Part shown: positions 46,869 to 61,160 of the stretch, piece after piece
Position numbering within the stretch: the first letter of the stretch is position 1
Layout: every line of letters begins with the position of its first letter
From: Pithys albifrons albifrons
Lineage: Eukaryota; Chordata; Aves; Passeriformes; Thamnophilidae
Length of the DNA stretch: 64,000 bases
Assembly (NCBI RefSeq): GCF_047495875.1
Contig: NC_092464.1
Span: 7,474,737 to 7,538,736 of the forward strand
Direction: 5' to 3'
Translations under genes and position numbers: made by a program
Notes under the pieces: generated by a model
Told to the model about the DNA's origin: nothing
Database searches by the model: none
What the model saw: the letters and a program-made list of their open reading frames with translations, nothing else

Positions 46869-49800
46869 TAATTAAAAGTCATTTTTAAAGATTTCCTTTT
46901 GGAACTTTGCAGTTTGACAGAGTCTTACCACAGGAACATTGTGAAGATTCTCTCTTTTGTTTCCTTAAGGTAAATATTCTCATTGGATATATCAGGTGCA
47001 GGTAGAGGCTGTGCTGTCTGTCTTAACACCCAGCCATACACAGTGCAGATACACAAACAACTGAATGATCTAATGCTAAAATTTTACTCAAAAAAAGGGA
47101 TTCTGTACCCAGCAAGTATAGTCTGCATACTCCAAACATTGCTTTTATTCATCATTAACTCAGCTAGGACACTCAACAAAGGATCCAAATATTCAACATT
47201 TATGATAAACTAAACCCCACTCACACAGCATAGTTCTGAGAGGCTTCCAGATCTTCTATCTAACAAAATGCATCAGCCAACTCAGAACATCTCACACTTT
47301 CTCATTGAATAAAGCTCAATATCTTTTGCCTCAAGTCAATTTTACTCATGTCTTTACACTTCATAGCAAACATAAGCTGTCCTGGAGATTGCATGGAAAA
47401 TAATTCTATTTGTTCTTATGTATTTGAAATATATCTGATCCCACTAATATAATGAAAAAAAAATCTGTCTGTCCCTCAGGTGTGTGTTACAGGATTTCCT
47501 GAAAAAGGTGTCCATCCACCAGTTTCACCTGAACTTGTGTTTACACAGAATCTGTGGACAACAGTATCAATGTATTTAAGCTTTCATCTTAAACAAGCAC
47601 TTAAGCTTAAACTACAAGGATCAGGACATGAAAGGAAGGGCAGTACCCAGAGAGATATAAATAACCTGCTTTTATACAACATGCTGGTCTACAACTCATT
47701 AGATAGAATTTTCTTTATAATCCTCAAATTAATTGATGGCATGTAAGAAAAGTAGTTCTTGCATGTCAACTACAGTTTGTCATTACCCATCTAAAATGGA
47801 TTTAGACAGGAAAAAAAATACAACAGAAATGAATGTCATATCACCACATATCTTTTCCATCTGTTAGCACCCTTAGTGCTCCTTATAAAGAAACACATTT
47901 TTATTTCAGATAATGTCAACAAGTATTATGAAATATTTCTCTTTCAATAAAACTGCTAAACCTGAGAAAGCTAAAGGGAAAAACACAAGATCTGCTTGCT
48001 AATTAAAAATCCATTAAAACTTATTCAGAAGGCTTGGAAAACCTCAGAAAAATAAAAATAGATCTAGGAAGAAAATGGGCAATGGAATCAGATGGGTGTC
48101 AGTGTAAATTATTAATTCACAGGAATTGTTTTTCTTTAAACAAAATCATTTGCAAACTAGACGTAAATCCTAAAAGCCAGATCATGGAAACTATTTTTAT
48201 ATCAGAGTAAATAAACTCCTGGAAATACTATTGTGAAATATAAACAACAATACAAGTAGCATAATAACCAATGATCCAAAGCACAAGCACAATACAAATC
48301 TTCAAACACACTTAAAAGCTTCTGTATAAACAGGCATATCAATCTCCAGGGGCACAGGTGAGGCAGAAATGCTGCATCCTGCTAACAAAAACATGCCAAC
48401 ACCTTTTTCTCCATCCCTGAAGAGGTTTCTTATAACCTGAAGACACAAATTTGCCTTTTGACAATTACAGACAGGTTACAAAGAGCTCCAAATAATTACA
48501 GTAGAGAAATTCTAGACTTGTGTTCAAAGAACTGTTATCATTTTTACTGAAGTCAATGATCATTGCTGTTCACCGATGTTCTCAAAATTTCACCACCTTT
48601 TATTTGAGCCTATTACAAACTGGTCCAAGGTGCTATTTTTCCTCCATGCCATTCTTCAGCCCATTAAGATTAAATATATGAATTAATGGTATTTTTAAAA
48701 AAGTATTAGTTTTATATTCTTTTTTAATTCTTAGTTCCTCATTCCTTTAATAAAACCTTAAATAAAAGCATGAAAAAAGCTAAGGTAATAAAAAGATGGG
48801 TTTTCCAGCACCTGATACAAGAGGAGTTCTACCATCTTACCACCTTCACACCCTCACCCTCCCCAGCACGAGGAGAGATCAGGCTGTGGCAGAACTGCCA
48901 GCAAGAGAGTGACTTATTGCTCAGCCTACGTCATACGATACAGGTCAGAGTTATAAACAAAATTGTATCTGTGTCACATGAGAGGGGCACGGACCCAGCA
49001 AACCCTGGGACAGCAACTACTACAATGGAAGTCATCCAAGAGGACCAACTGATACCTCCAGGTCAAGTTCCTTTGAGGCCACCATCCAGGGACACACAGG
49101 CTGTAAGCTTACCCTATTTACTGCCCTGAAAGCTGCAAAAGGTCCTTGAGTTCTGCAACTTCTCCCTCTTCAGTTCTTCAGATATCCTCAGTTTAAAAAG
49201 GCAAGGAAATGGCTTTTTAAGGTAATAGAGAACTGATTCCCAAAATTTATGTTCACTATGGAGAAAAACACCAAAATGTTCGGGATTCAAATGTGCTGAC
49301 CTAAAGACTTAGAAATAAAGCTAAAACAAAATTTAATTAACACGGATTGAGTTTATACCCAACAAATGAGCTAATTTTCATCCACATCAGTCTCTCTCAT
49401 TCATTAGAGGTTCACGAGTGTTTGTGCTGGAAGCAGCCAGGGAGAGCAGCAGTGACTGGAAAGAGTTACTACCAAAGAAGGGAAGGGAATAAAGCAAGTG
49501 AAGCTTCTTTTGGTGACGGTGCAAGTAATGCTGCCTAAAAGGATTTGGAAATTAAAATCTAAATCCCTCACTTCCTAACTTTTTTTCACAAGCCACCAGA
49601 AAAACAAGTAACAAAGATAATCAGAAATGATACTGTAGCTGATTTATAATGGGACTATTTGTATATTTACCTAATCTTTTCTGAGCACAGACCTTCTGGA
49701 ACAACAGCTTCTTAAGATATTTATACTTTTATTTCAGCTTGCTTTTTACATATACACATATGCTTCTAATTAACATTTACAGCATGAAAATTCAGTTCTA

Positions 49801-51960
49801 CTCACCAGACCACAGAGCCTCAAAAATTATCTTAATCAAACCTTTTAGAAGTTTTTTCAGGTATCAAAAGCTGGCAGAGCAGCTATGAAAGAGCAACACT
49901 GGCAACCGCTTGTGAAGGTGACACAGAGAGAGAAGCACATACATGTAACTTAGTGGCCCTAATGCTACTCAGATTTACCCAAGTTCTGTCTTGGCAACAC
50001 AACAGGACACAGCATGGGCTACTTCACCATTGGGGCACACATAAATTTCACCTTTAAATGCATTACTTTTTGTTTCAGTATTATTTCTGCATAACTTTTT
50101 TTTTTTTTGCTGTATTTTTGCTCACTGAAATTTCTCATTAAAGTACCTGAAAGCCTTTACTATGCTAATGAAATAACTACAATTGAGGTATATGCTATGT
50201 CCTCGGAACCTTAAAAACCATTTGTCTTTTGCAATCAATGCATTAAAGACTACATTTGAAAAGAATCTTCAAAGGTGTTCAACATTCACCACACCATCCC
50301 TGGAAAAGCTGCTACAGGGAGTGCTGTCAAAACCAAAGTCTGCTCACAAATTCACTGGACTCAATGCCAGAATCATTACCCATGCGAGCCCAATAACCGT
50401 AACTATCACTCAATAACTGTAATTGACTGATGCCCATCTTCAGAAAGGAACTCACTCTGCCATTCCCTTTGTCATTTGTTCCTCCTTATGAATTCATGCT
50501 CATTTCTTTTGTGAACTTCTCTGGTTTCAGTTTTCAAGCCCTGGCTCTTGTTGTCCCTTTCCTTGTTACATAGGGGAGCCTTTAAGAACTCAGTAATTTT
50601 TCTGCTAGATATAACATCCATACTCAAATTGCTACTTACTTTTAGGGTTTAAATTCCCCACCCTCCCATAATCAAGCAGACTGAACACCTCTACCTTTCT
50701 CCCCAAAGGAACTTTCTCCAAGCTTTCTGTAATCTCTGGCCCATTTCATGACTTTTTGCCAATATTTCAGTCTTTCAGCTGTGGATATCTGAATCACATC
50801 GAAATGGCAGAAGTAAATCCCACAATCTCTATGATAAACAGAGCTCCAGTGCACAGCCACAAACATCTCACACTCGAAGTCTCAGGCCAGAAATGCTCCT
50901 TTCTGGACTGCAGCCCCATCCCTAAACCTCTACATGGTGACAACATTCCTCTCCTTATTCTGAGGAGCATTTTGTTTAACTGTGCTTAACCCAAATCCCC
51001 TTTCTGCCTCTTCCCTATGCTCATCCATGTCATTCCATATACAGCTTTCAACAGCAGTAATTGTTATTAATATTGACTAACACCAGACTTCACTGCTGAA
51101 GGACCACCCAAAAAACCCAAAGCAAGGCGATGACAGTTCCCAAAGACAACAAAGTGCTTGGTCAGGCAGGACTTAACCCAATTACTGCAGGCTTTATTCC
51201 ACTGAATAATTCAAACAAATAGTTTTAATCAGAATATAAAACACTGTTGAGCCCAGCACCTTTAAAGAAATCCATTTACATTACGTCTTTACAGAAAATG
51301 ACGGAACAAGGATCACATCAGATGACCTAGTATCTACATCAAAAGCAACTTTTAAAACACACACAGTGGATAAAAGGATGAAGAGGAAGGGAAGGAATGA
51401 AAAAAAATAGCCAGCAAACCTAAGAGTTCCTGCCTTGAAAGAACATAATACATATGTTTATTTCCAAAATAAAAAGTATCCATACTTCCACAAAAGTCAT
51501 GCCTTCCACATTCTCATTTCAGTGAGAACCATAGGATTACAGAAGTGAGCAGCATGTATTTCAATATACTTTGTAGCATAATAGAATATTCTATTGAAAT
51601 TACAAGATCTAAAAAACAATTACTTTATTGCTTCTTACAACTTTTTCACTGTAAAATTCAACTCCAAGGTAGTAATTGGCAGGGACAAAATTATGTAGCA
51701 ATTAGGGCATGACAGCAAAAGCAAACAAGAACTGAAAATGGGTTCGACACTTCTGGTAACAAGCAGGTAATTATCACAGCAGCTTGAAAGGGGCATAATC
51801 AACCAAACTGACATCATCCCTCCCACATAATAAAATGTGAAATCCCTTTACGGTGCAGCGTAGCTCTCACACACAGCTGGTAAATGCTGCTAGTCTGGTC
51901 CCAATGTCTGTGTCTGCAGAGCAGCTGAGGTTACACTGGGGACTGTTCAACAGTGCATAA

Positions 51961-51976
51961 TTTTATTTATTTATTT
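51961..51976 (+). repeat. (TTTA)n microsatellite
   Basis: Short run TTTTATTTATTTATTTAC in intron 1. Confidence 0.8.
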
Positions 51977-52201
51977 ACAATGATAATAGCTATTACATGT
52001 TTTCATCCACTGTGGACTACAGATACTAGGAAACGGTGTTTTATAAAATTGGCCTCTTTTCTCAGAGTATAACTTTGTTTTCAAAGTTCCCAGAACACAG
52101 AAAAATCTCTGCCTAAAGGGCACAGTCACTGCTACACCACCACCTACAAGATAAAATAGGTTTTAATATTTTTAATATAAATATAGAAAGTTGCTAGTTT
52201 T

Positions 52202-52365
52202 AAATATGCTCAATTCTTAACCACTGCATTTTACCAGGAACACTTTTCCTGTGAATTGTTGTCTCAAAGCAGCACTGTCCCAGGGACAGTGTTTATATCA
52301 ACACAGTCTAGTGGTAAACCAAATGGAAATGCATTTGTCCGAATCGCATATCTGAAATAATTAAA
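52202..52365 (+). repeat. Diverged direct repeat, copy A
   Basis: It begins AAATATGCTCAATTCTTAAC, then has an ACTGCATTTTACCA block, CAAAGCAGCACTG, and TATCAACACAGTCTAGT, and ends around CGCATATCTGAAA. The same blocks recur in the same order and orientation about 1.04 kb further on (copy B). The repeated content is not CR1, SINE or LTR sequence that I recognise. Confidence 0.8.
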
Positions 52366-53237
52366 ATACGATCAAAAAACATTTGTATCTGCTGAGCCCT
52401 TTCAGCACTATTTTACTGCAAGATTCGTGGAAAACCCATCAGCCCTGATGGTTGTTTCATCTGTCAGAGGAGGATGGGGGAACCTCCTTCTCCTTCTTCT
52501 CTGTTTGGTGTATTCCTAACCTGTGCTCCTCTCCATTTTCTCTCTCTTTGTGTTGACAAATCCATTTACCTCCACACTGCCGTCAATACCATTAACTGGC
52601 TGCTTCCACCTTCTTCCAGCTCATTAACAGCACCAAGGCCAAGCCCAACTCTAATCCCTAAGTCTGCTGTTAACTATTTCCACCCAGCTCCAACCTTTTC
52701 AATGGGTTTCATTCCCTGTTTTCTTGGACATGAGTAATTTCAATTAATTTTTCAAGACAAATTTCCACAACACATTTACAGAATATCCGCACCTATCATT
52801 TTGTACACTCTGCTGAAAGTGTCATAAGTAAAATATATGAATTATTAACCGTTATTTTCTCTCTTTAAAAGCTCAGCACTAACACATCACAACATGAATT
52901 CTTCAGAGCGCTGTTATCTTGAGAAATCTATTTTTTATTTATTTTTTGTTATCTTTAGCCATTTTTTTTTTACACAAAATTCTCACAAAGATAACACAAA
53001 GCTGGGTTACTGGATCTCAACTTCTGAAAAGTACTAAGGTAGGTTTGACTAACAGTATTCATTGTAAAGTTTAAATTTGATGAGTGTGTAGCCTAGACAT
53101 GGCATGCCTTGACTTGTGGAAGGTTTAATTTACTAGCAAGTAAAACAGATGCAGGCACAACAGGGGATATTTGATTGCTGACTATATGTTACTGACGTGA
53201 TACTTATTCCAAACCCTATATGTATTTTTTTTTCTGT

Positions 53238-53435
53238 AAATATGCTCAATTCTTAACTACTACATTTTACCAACAATGTTTTTCCCTCTCCTCAGATGCA
53301 TTTATTGAAACTGAGGTGTGAACATTAACTGTTGTGACAAAACAGCACTGACCCTGTTGTTCATATCAACACAGTCTAGTTGCAAAATAAAATTCTTGTA
53401 TGTCTTTTTTCCTGCATATCTAAACCATTTTAAAT
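53238..53435 (+). repeat. Diverged direct repeat, copy B
   Basis: It begins AAATATGCTCAATTCTTAAC and has ACTACATTTTACCA, AAACAGCACTGACCC, TATCAACACAGTCTAGT (17 nt identical to copy A) and GCATATCTAAACC. Compared with copy A it carries about 35 extra nt in the middle (around CCTCAGATGCATTTATTG). Confidence 0.8.
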
Positions 53436-55415
53436 CTCAAATTCCTTACGAATGTTACAATTGCACAAGATCTATTAGCAAGAATTCTGTTTACTAGAAT
53501 AAAATAATAAAAGCACAAATTTACAAATTTAAAACAGTAAAAAGGAAACACTGACCTAAAATCAAAAAAAGGTAAAGACTAAATAAATAATAAAAAAAGT
53601 TATTTGTAAACCAACAAACACGGATGAGACCTCCTCCTTTTAAAGCAAAGCTCCTCTGAACACCAGGACTTTACTGTGGCAATATGAAAAACAGCTTTAT
53701 AGGAAAAGCTAGCAAGGGTCAAAGCAAAACTAGCAGGACTTGGCCAGCAGTCAAATATTCACCTGAAGGAACTCCAAAGCCACATGGAGCCTTTAGAGAC
53801 TGAGGTTACACTGTCAGGAGGGAGCTCCCAGCCAGGATCCCCACGCAGGGATCTGCACTGGCACACGAACAACGCTGAGCAGCTGCAATAAAAGGCATTG
53901 CCTAAGTCACTGCTGCCAGCAGAACAGAGCTCTGCAACCGTGGCCTTAAATGCCCTGTAAATATAAAGCTCACTAGAAAGTTTCCATTACTAACACAACA
54001 CGGGGAGGTGAATTACAGAAAAGAGGTCCTCAGAAGTGATGAGGTGGGAAACCTTCAGTAACCTTCACCACCTACTCCTCTCCACGTATCTTTGTTCTGT
54101 TTCAATGACAAATTCCCCCAGAAATGCCTTTTTACTGAACACTTAAAGCTACAGCATCATCCAGGAGCTGCAGCATTCAGCATATTGGTTAACAGATATT
54201 CTAGGACACTTTAATACTAAACACTTGGGAGAAAATCTAAGACACAGAAATTTCCAGCCTCATTCTGGCCTAAAAGCTGCAAAACAAAGACATAAAGTCA
54301 TCTGATAAAGGAACAAACATTGCTTTTCTTCTTTGCATCTGGATCCTACGGTAAAGGTAACATGGTTGGTTCAGTGTCTCCAAGGGTGACTCCCTTCATC
54401 TGCACAGCTGGAAATAGTGTTTTGTTGTGAAAAGTACACTATTTCAAAGTAGAGCTCCTCCCAGGAAAAGCTCTGAGAGAATGCCAGGCAAACACAAAAT
54501 TAATAGTAACACCAACATTTTTACCTTCTCTAGATACACCCCAACACCTTATTTTCTTACAGCCAATTCTTATACCCAATCTGCAGATGTGTTGAGGGTT
54601 TACATCTAAGTTGAGGTTTAGCTTCCACTGGAAAGTAAAAACAAATGTGGGATTCAATCTCACCAGACACACCCCACATTAGCACAGCCCAACACTTAAT
54701 TTATTGAAGAATAACACTAAGTGGGTAACACAGGGCGTAAGAATTTCAATTTAAAGAAAAAAGAACACAAAAAAGTGTGCTTCCATTAAACAGCATCTCT
54801 TAGCAATGCCACTGAACTCAGTTTAAGCTTAATAAAAACTATCACCAAATATGGACTTTATTAGCTAAATACATTTCTGTTGTTTCCCTTCCAAATCAAA
54901 TAAAAGAACTGTTTAAATGCTTAGCCTTGGGTGTGCACAGTAAAATAGAAATACATGAGTCTGAGAGCCTGACCAAAACCATCACACTTGCATGTGCAGG
55001 GTTGAGTAATTAACCTGGGAACTTCATCAAGGACTGTCTGAAAGCCTGCTGTTTTTTAGGCATTCTGTTATCACTATCATTCAGAGCATTTGGATTAAAA
55101 GCCTATACAATTCTAAATTATGATGAAAGGTTTTTTTCTTTCCCCCCTCTATGAAAACGTACAAAATCCAATGACTTCTTCATTAATCCTCCTTCTGAAG
55201 AAGAATTCTGTTCTTTCTTTCAAGCTTCCTTGCCCATTAATTTTATATTCAAGTTCATTCAAAAGAAATCATAAATATTAAAACTGCTGATTTTAAGAGG
55301 TAATAAATATATCAATATCATCACTACAACAAGCCACCAAAAATCCATCAATGGCTTCAATTTTTAAAATTAATTACAGCACATCTTAGAAGATATACTG
55401 GCTTCACAATGAAGT

Positions 55416-55440
55416 GGGGGAGGGGGGGGAGGATCTTGGG
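55416..55440 (+). repeat. G-rich run with G-quadruplex potential
   Basis: Five G, A, eight G, A, two G, ATCTT, three G, then an A-run. There are enough short-loop G tracts on the plus (non-transcript) strand to allow a G-quadruplex in DNA. Confidence 0.7.
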
Positions 55441-58400
55441 AAAAAAAATCATCCATTCCTAAAAATCTCATAAAAATAAATTGGCTACTCTATTTCACAA
55501 GCTGCAAAATTCCATCTCTGCTGCCTTGCACACACTTGAAGATTGCATGAACTGGGTTTTCCAACATCAGGAAAATCATGGGTTAGTTGGTGTTTACTAA
55601 CATGGGCTAACATACTGCTTAGTAGCACCTTAGTAAGAAAGGTTTCTGTTGCTTTTTATCAGGAGCCGCTCTGAGTGAGGACAACAACTAATGATGTTCT
55701 TCACACATATAAGAAAAAATTTAACTTTATGACATGCAAGTTTCAAAGAGACACAACAGAAACTACCAACGTGACAACTGCATCAAAAGAAAATATACTT
55801 AAAATAAGTGTGACTCAGATAAACAGCTACCATGGGTTTACTAAAGGGACCCTGTTTGAATAAAGCAAAATGAGTTATTCTCCCACCACCGGATTTTTAA
55901 TACTTGCATTAAAGCTAAGGAAAACGGTTAACCTCCTACTACACACTTCTAAAAACAAATTTATAATAAAAGAAAGTCTGAAGCTACATCTTAAAAAAAA
56001 AACACAAAAAACCAACAGCCAACCAACTACTTAGAAATTTTCATTCTATTACTCAGGAAGATCTAAGAACATCAAAATATTTCTAAAACAATAACAGAAA
56101 GTAAAGATTTAAGCCACATTAGAAAACCTCCCCCTAAAGCTTAGAGTTATTGCAGTACTTCTTAAGGCAGAGTTTTATGACAAAAATACTTTCCTTGTGC
56201 GGCAGAGACACACAAAAGGATTCTTCAGGATGCCAAACACTTTCAGAACTCTCCAGTGATGACTCATCCTGTTATGTATACAAAGCTTTCATTAAAAAAA
56301 AAAAGTCAGTTGGCATCATTACAGCTCCTCAGTTAGCAATCTCCAACGTACTGTTAGTTCTTGTACAAAGTATTCTAAACACTCCGCAGTGAAGTATTCT
56401 GGTATGCTAATTTTGGGGAGGAAAAACGTGCAACTGAACTTGAATGGCTTTTCTTACACAGAGAGTTTCTACTCCAGTTCACAAAGTGCTCCAAGATGGC
56501 CTCAAACACAGTTTTTAGCTGCACAGAAATTCTTTGTTGCTCCATGGCAGCTCCTTGCCAGTCGCACTGATCAACTATTTTGCCAAAACCAGAAAAATAA
56601 GTCTTTCAAAATGAGTCTTGATGACTATAACAAAAAGAACCACTTCTTGAAAAAAATAAAATTAAAAAAGGCAGGGGGGAGTGTAGTTTAACTGCTCCTA
56701 AAAACTTTTGAAAGCACTCCTGGCTCTCTCCTTAGAAGCACTGCTTTAATCCCCTCCTCAAATTAATTTATTTAGATAATCTGTTGTTCTGCAACAAACC
56801 ACAATAAACTAAAACTGCCACATAGATGCAAATAAGTGTGATGAACTATGTTACTATACTGTCAAGTACTTGTTAGTAAGACAGCTTTCTTTTTATCTAT
56901 ATATATAAATTCTTTGAAATGTGGTGTTGGTTTGGGTTTTTTTAATTGACTGGTTTTTCCTTTACTGACACACACGAATATTTGCAAGATGTACTGAAAG
57001 CAGAAGCCTCCCACAGGGCAACATGCAGCACCAGCAGCCTGCACCTCGCCCCATCAAATGCTGGATCAGGTCTTTTCCAAGCTTTCCAAGTCAAGGCTTC
57101 CATTGCTGCCTGCTGCTCTCCAACCTGCAGGCAGAAGGCAGCCACCTCCAACCCAGCAGCTGCAGAGCTTTACCCCAAACAAGCATTGCCTCCTGAAACC
57201 CATGCCCAGACTCACTCCACACAGGCAGCCAGTCTGGAGCTCACAGCCCTCCCACAGCATCGTCTGGCCAAACTCAAACAAACAAGCAAGCGAGAAATAA
57301 TTTCCTTTATGTTCAATCCCTCCAGTCACTCACTTCTCTAATAATTCAGTTTCTAGTGTTGATCCTTTTCTAAATATGGCCACATAAGCATAAGAAGCGA
57401 GCCTTGGTGCCAGCTCTGCAATTTCTCTTTCCCACTGGGGACAGGCTTTCCAGCATCTCAGATGTTTGCAGAACAGACGCCTCCCCCACCACTGCCACAT
57501 ATACATTTTATTTTATTTCTTATGAACGCCTCTTACCCACAGTAGCTACAAGTGCCAAATCATCTGATTTCACAGAGTGTCAAAAGCAAAGCCAGATCTA
57601 AGAACTCATATAGCATGTTCTATCCCTTCTTCCTCTGCAACATGTTGATTTGGAAATAATACTCTTCATTTGCTCAAATTCCAACAAGAAGTCTGATGTC
57701 CCTCTCCAGTCATTTATACTTATCACAGACAGGACTTGATCAGCTACACCGTGTTTCTGAAGTTTATGCTGTCCACAGGTGCTGTAAAGGCTGTATCTGA
57801 TCAAAGATAGAAATTAAATTTGTGGATTCATGCTATGAGTCTGTGAGCTTGAAGCATACTGATTTCCATGTTTCACAAAAAATAAACCTAAAGAAGAGCC
57901 CATTTTTTCTACTTCCAGATGAGCTATGAAGGCTTGTCTTAGAAAGCATAACTAACTCCTTTTTATTTTTTAATTTAGTCATAAGTTTTTGTTATTCTCT
58001 CATTATTTATGTACTACCACAGGTGGCCATGGCAAATTACCAACATAATTTATGCTGATTCTTTAACTGTAAGACTAGCTTTTTAATTAAACACCAGAAA
58101 GAACCCCAAACAAACAAAAAGAAACCCACCCCAGACTTCAGTAGTTAAAAAGCAGAGGTACAGGAAAACAGGAGACGCCCCCAGACAACAACAGGAGCTT
58201 CATATTTCATATTTGTCTTCAGCAGACTATGCTTAAATGAAAGCAGACACCATTTTCATTTACTCGCGTTTAATCATCAGTAGATGTAAAAGGAGAGAGG
58301 ACTAAGCAGAGCCAGCTGCACCTTTGGCAGAGGTTTGGACAGGGCTGGGGTCTGGGGGGTGAACAACCAGCCCCACAAACAAGAGACATTTCAAAGCACA

Positions 58401-59015
58401 GGCCACAAACATAATGGAGGGTCCAGTGCAAAGCGTGGGCTTGGCTCCATTGAACAAACAAAAGGGGATACTTTAATCATATTTTAATGAGGCTCTGCAC
58501 GTGACCTGGTCCATTAGATACTGAAATGCTGCTGCAGTTACTCTACAGCCCCCTTGGCATTTGGTGGCTAATGCTCAAACTGGCCACTACAGTACCCTTG
58601 AGGAAGGGAAAATAAACAAAGCTGCTGCAGCAGCTTTAGTTGGTAACAGCATTAATACACTGGGGGTTTTAAAGATCTGCAGATCCACAGACATCAGCAT
58701 GATCAAGTGTGAAACCTCAACTCACTAATAACCAGTTCTACCAGGAGACATATTACACAGAATAATTAAGTCTATTTATGTTACATAAAAAACAGGTTCA
58801 TTATCCAAATACAAATATTATTTAACTAATAGAATGAATCAAAACCTAAGCTACGTATTAGACATTTAACATCAGAAAATGAGATCCCATGATTTGTTAA
58901 GGCTGCAAAAAGTCAAAAAATTTACTGACTTAAGAACCACAGCAAAACTTGCTCACAGTCCAGAAATCCTGATTTTGGAGTCTATTTGTCTCTTACTGCC
59001 TTCAAAAAGCAGTCC

Positions 59016-59033
59016 TGTTACACACACACACAC
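59016..59033 (+). repeat. (CA)n microsatellite
   Basis: About eight CA dinucleotides followed by a T-run in intron 1. Confidence 0.85.
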
Positions 59034-60699
59034 AGATTTTTTTTCAGTTTAAATAAAATTTCATTGTTGTACCCTCACGTTCTCAACCAGGTCCTTGGCA
59101 TTTGTGAACCTCTTTGAAAAGTGTAAAGCCTGGTTTTCTCACACATAAACTTTCATATTCACCGTGATAATTATAACCAGAATTCACATTGAAAAGGTGA
59201 TCACAAGATTAGCATTTATTGTCTCTTCTAACACACTACATGGCACTGATGCTAGTAGGTAGAAGGGTCAAGAAAATCCCAAGTAAAAGGCCACTTCTCA
59301 CAGTTAGTTAAACTGTTACTCCATGCACAGCACATTTCAAGTTTGTGTGATCTAGGACAAGCTGGACACATTCAAAGGATTTGCCTAATGCTCAACAGAC
59401 CCAACATAGCAATACCAGCCCTGACTCCAGAAATCCCATAGTTCCTTCCCGACATTCTACAATTAGTGGTTTGTGCAAGTATCATTACAAAATTACTCTT
59501 TTTTTTTCTTTCCAAAGCAACTCCTGTTAACCACTGCAGGAAACATGATGATGGAACATCCAGATCTCTGATGTGACCCAACACAGCTGCTATTGTGAAA
59601 TAGATGATTTCTCCATATTATCTCACAAATAGACTCTAAACCAACGAATCTCATCATAATTCCCCAATTACTATCACCCGTAAAGACTGACCCTCAACAA
59701 CACTAAACTAAACTTCATTTCCAGCCTTGTACTCAACACCCTGAGCCTTTAATAGTGACCATGTTAGTGGTTTATAAAAGCTTCATTCCTCTAAAAGACT
59801 GGTTCCTGATTTCTGACACCCAGAACCTCCAGTGTGGTGGGAAGCAAGGGGGTGGGGAAGGACAGAAAATGCACAAGCATCCTATATTCCTTCCCATTCA
59901 GCAGATGGCTTATTAGGATCTTTGTCTATACTGTATTGAGATGATTGTATACCTTATCCCTTAGTCAGGTCATTATCTGCCACAGTAAAAAAATTACCTC
60001 AAGAACAGCAAACTTCATGTCACACAATCATGCTTTTTAACAAGATGCTTTCGCAGTCAAGAAACAACTACTTTTCTTGTATTTAAGCAACACAAAGCTC
60101 TTCTGGCAGCTCAATGGATTCTCCTAAGTCACCAAATTCCTTACACAGCCTCAGAAATAATCTAAGCACCACATGTCACACCATTGAAGACAGTCAGGTG
60201 ACGCTGGGCTGCTATCTTCTAATCTGAAATAACACCCAATCCATGAGCATTCTAACCTTACTTTTTGTAGGGAATTTATAATGTTTTGCGTCTTGTTGTC
60301 AGTTCAAGACAACTGAGAGAGATTTGTGTGAGGTTATTTTGCTCCCCACTCTAGATCAAGTAATAGAGTTAAGTAACAAACAAGTTCCTGGACAAAAAGC
60401 TTTTATTTGAATATTATGCAGGTACTCCAATCTTCAAACTTAAAGCTGTGAACCTTTTTGAGAAGACAGGTGGACACTGCTTTTAGAGAGGGCTGAGGGA
60501 AAGCTCTGAAAGTCGTTGGCTCCTGGGGAAAAGAGATGAAATAAGCAATAATTTATTGACTGCACAAGATACAGAGGTGAGGTTTAGAGCAGGGCTGCAA
60601 GAGAGTAAAGTATGATTGTGTCAGTTTGTCAGGCTCATGACTTGAACCATCCCCTAAGTCCTAATTTTCAGCACTCAGGCTTATCTTTTTCAGGAAATT

Positions 60700-61160
60700 T
60701 GGCATGCATCTTCAAATGCCAGAAACAAAGAGTCAAGGAAGCAGTTGTATGAAAAAGAGTCAATGATCCTTGACTGTGGGCAAGTTCATCTTCATTCCTA
60801 AAAGTTGCTTAATTTCATCCATCCACTTTCCATAAGGATGTGGTGATTGTTCATGAGGAAATCTAGCAAAAGACAAAGTGTACTTTGTGGAATCCCATGG
60901 TCTTGGTGGTTCTGTCTTGGAGTGCATGTACTGGAGTGGTATGGAGCTCTGCCAGCAAATTTCACTTTTGCTCCTCAGGTACAATCTGGATGATCTGCAG
61001 AAAGTTTGCTTCTGATGAGTTTAGCAGGCTTAGGAGGCTTTTGGAAGGACTGGAGAGGAGATTACAGGAGAGATTATTATACGTCTTCTTTCAGTACAAG
61101 TGGCAACCACTGAAAAGACTCTGCAAATTGATTTTGGACACCAGTTGTACTGACACTACC
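60700..61160 (-). pseudogene. Possible degraded coding remnant, unidentified
   Basis: On the minus strand a 74-codon frame (60760-60984) contains protein-like text such as PPRPWDSTKYTLSF and PHPYGKWMDEIKQL. Just upstream, in a different frame, is KPPKPAKLIRSKLSADHPDC, which ends in a stop. Two adjacent protein-like frames separated by a shift are what a decayed retrocopy or old gene fragment would look like. I do not recognise the family, and chance remains possible. Confidence 0.2.

Noticed and set aside
57000..57340. Cluster of overlapping ORFs on both strands
   Set aside because: Locally higher GC lowers stop frequency in several frames at once; none of the translations is recognisable.
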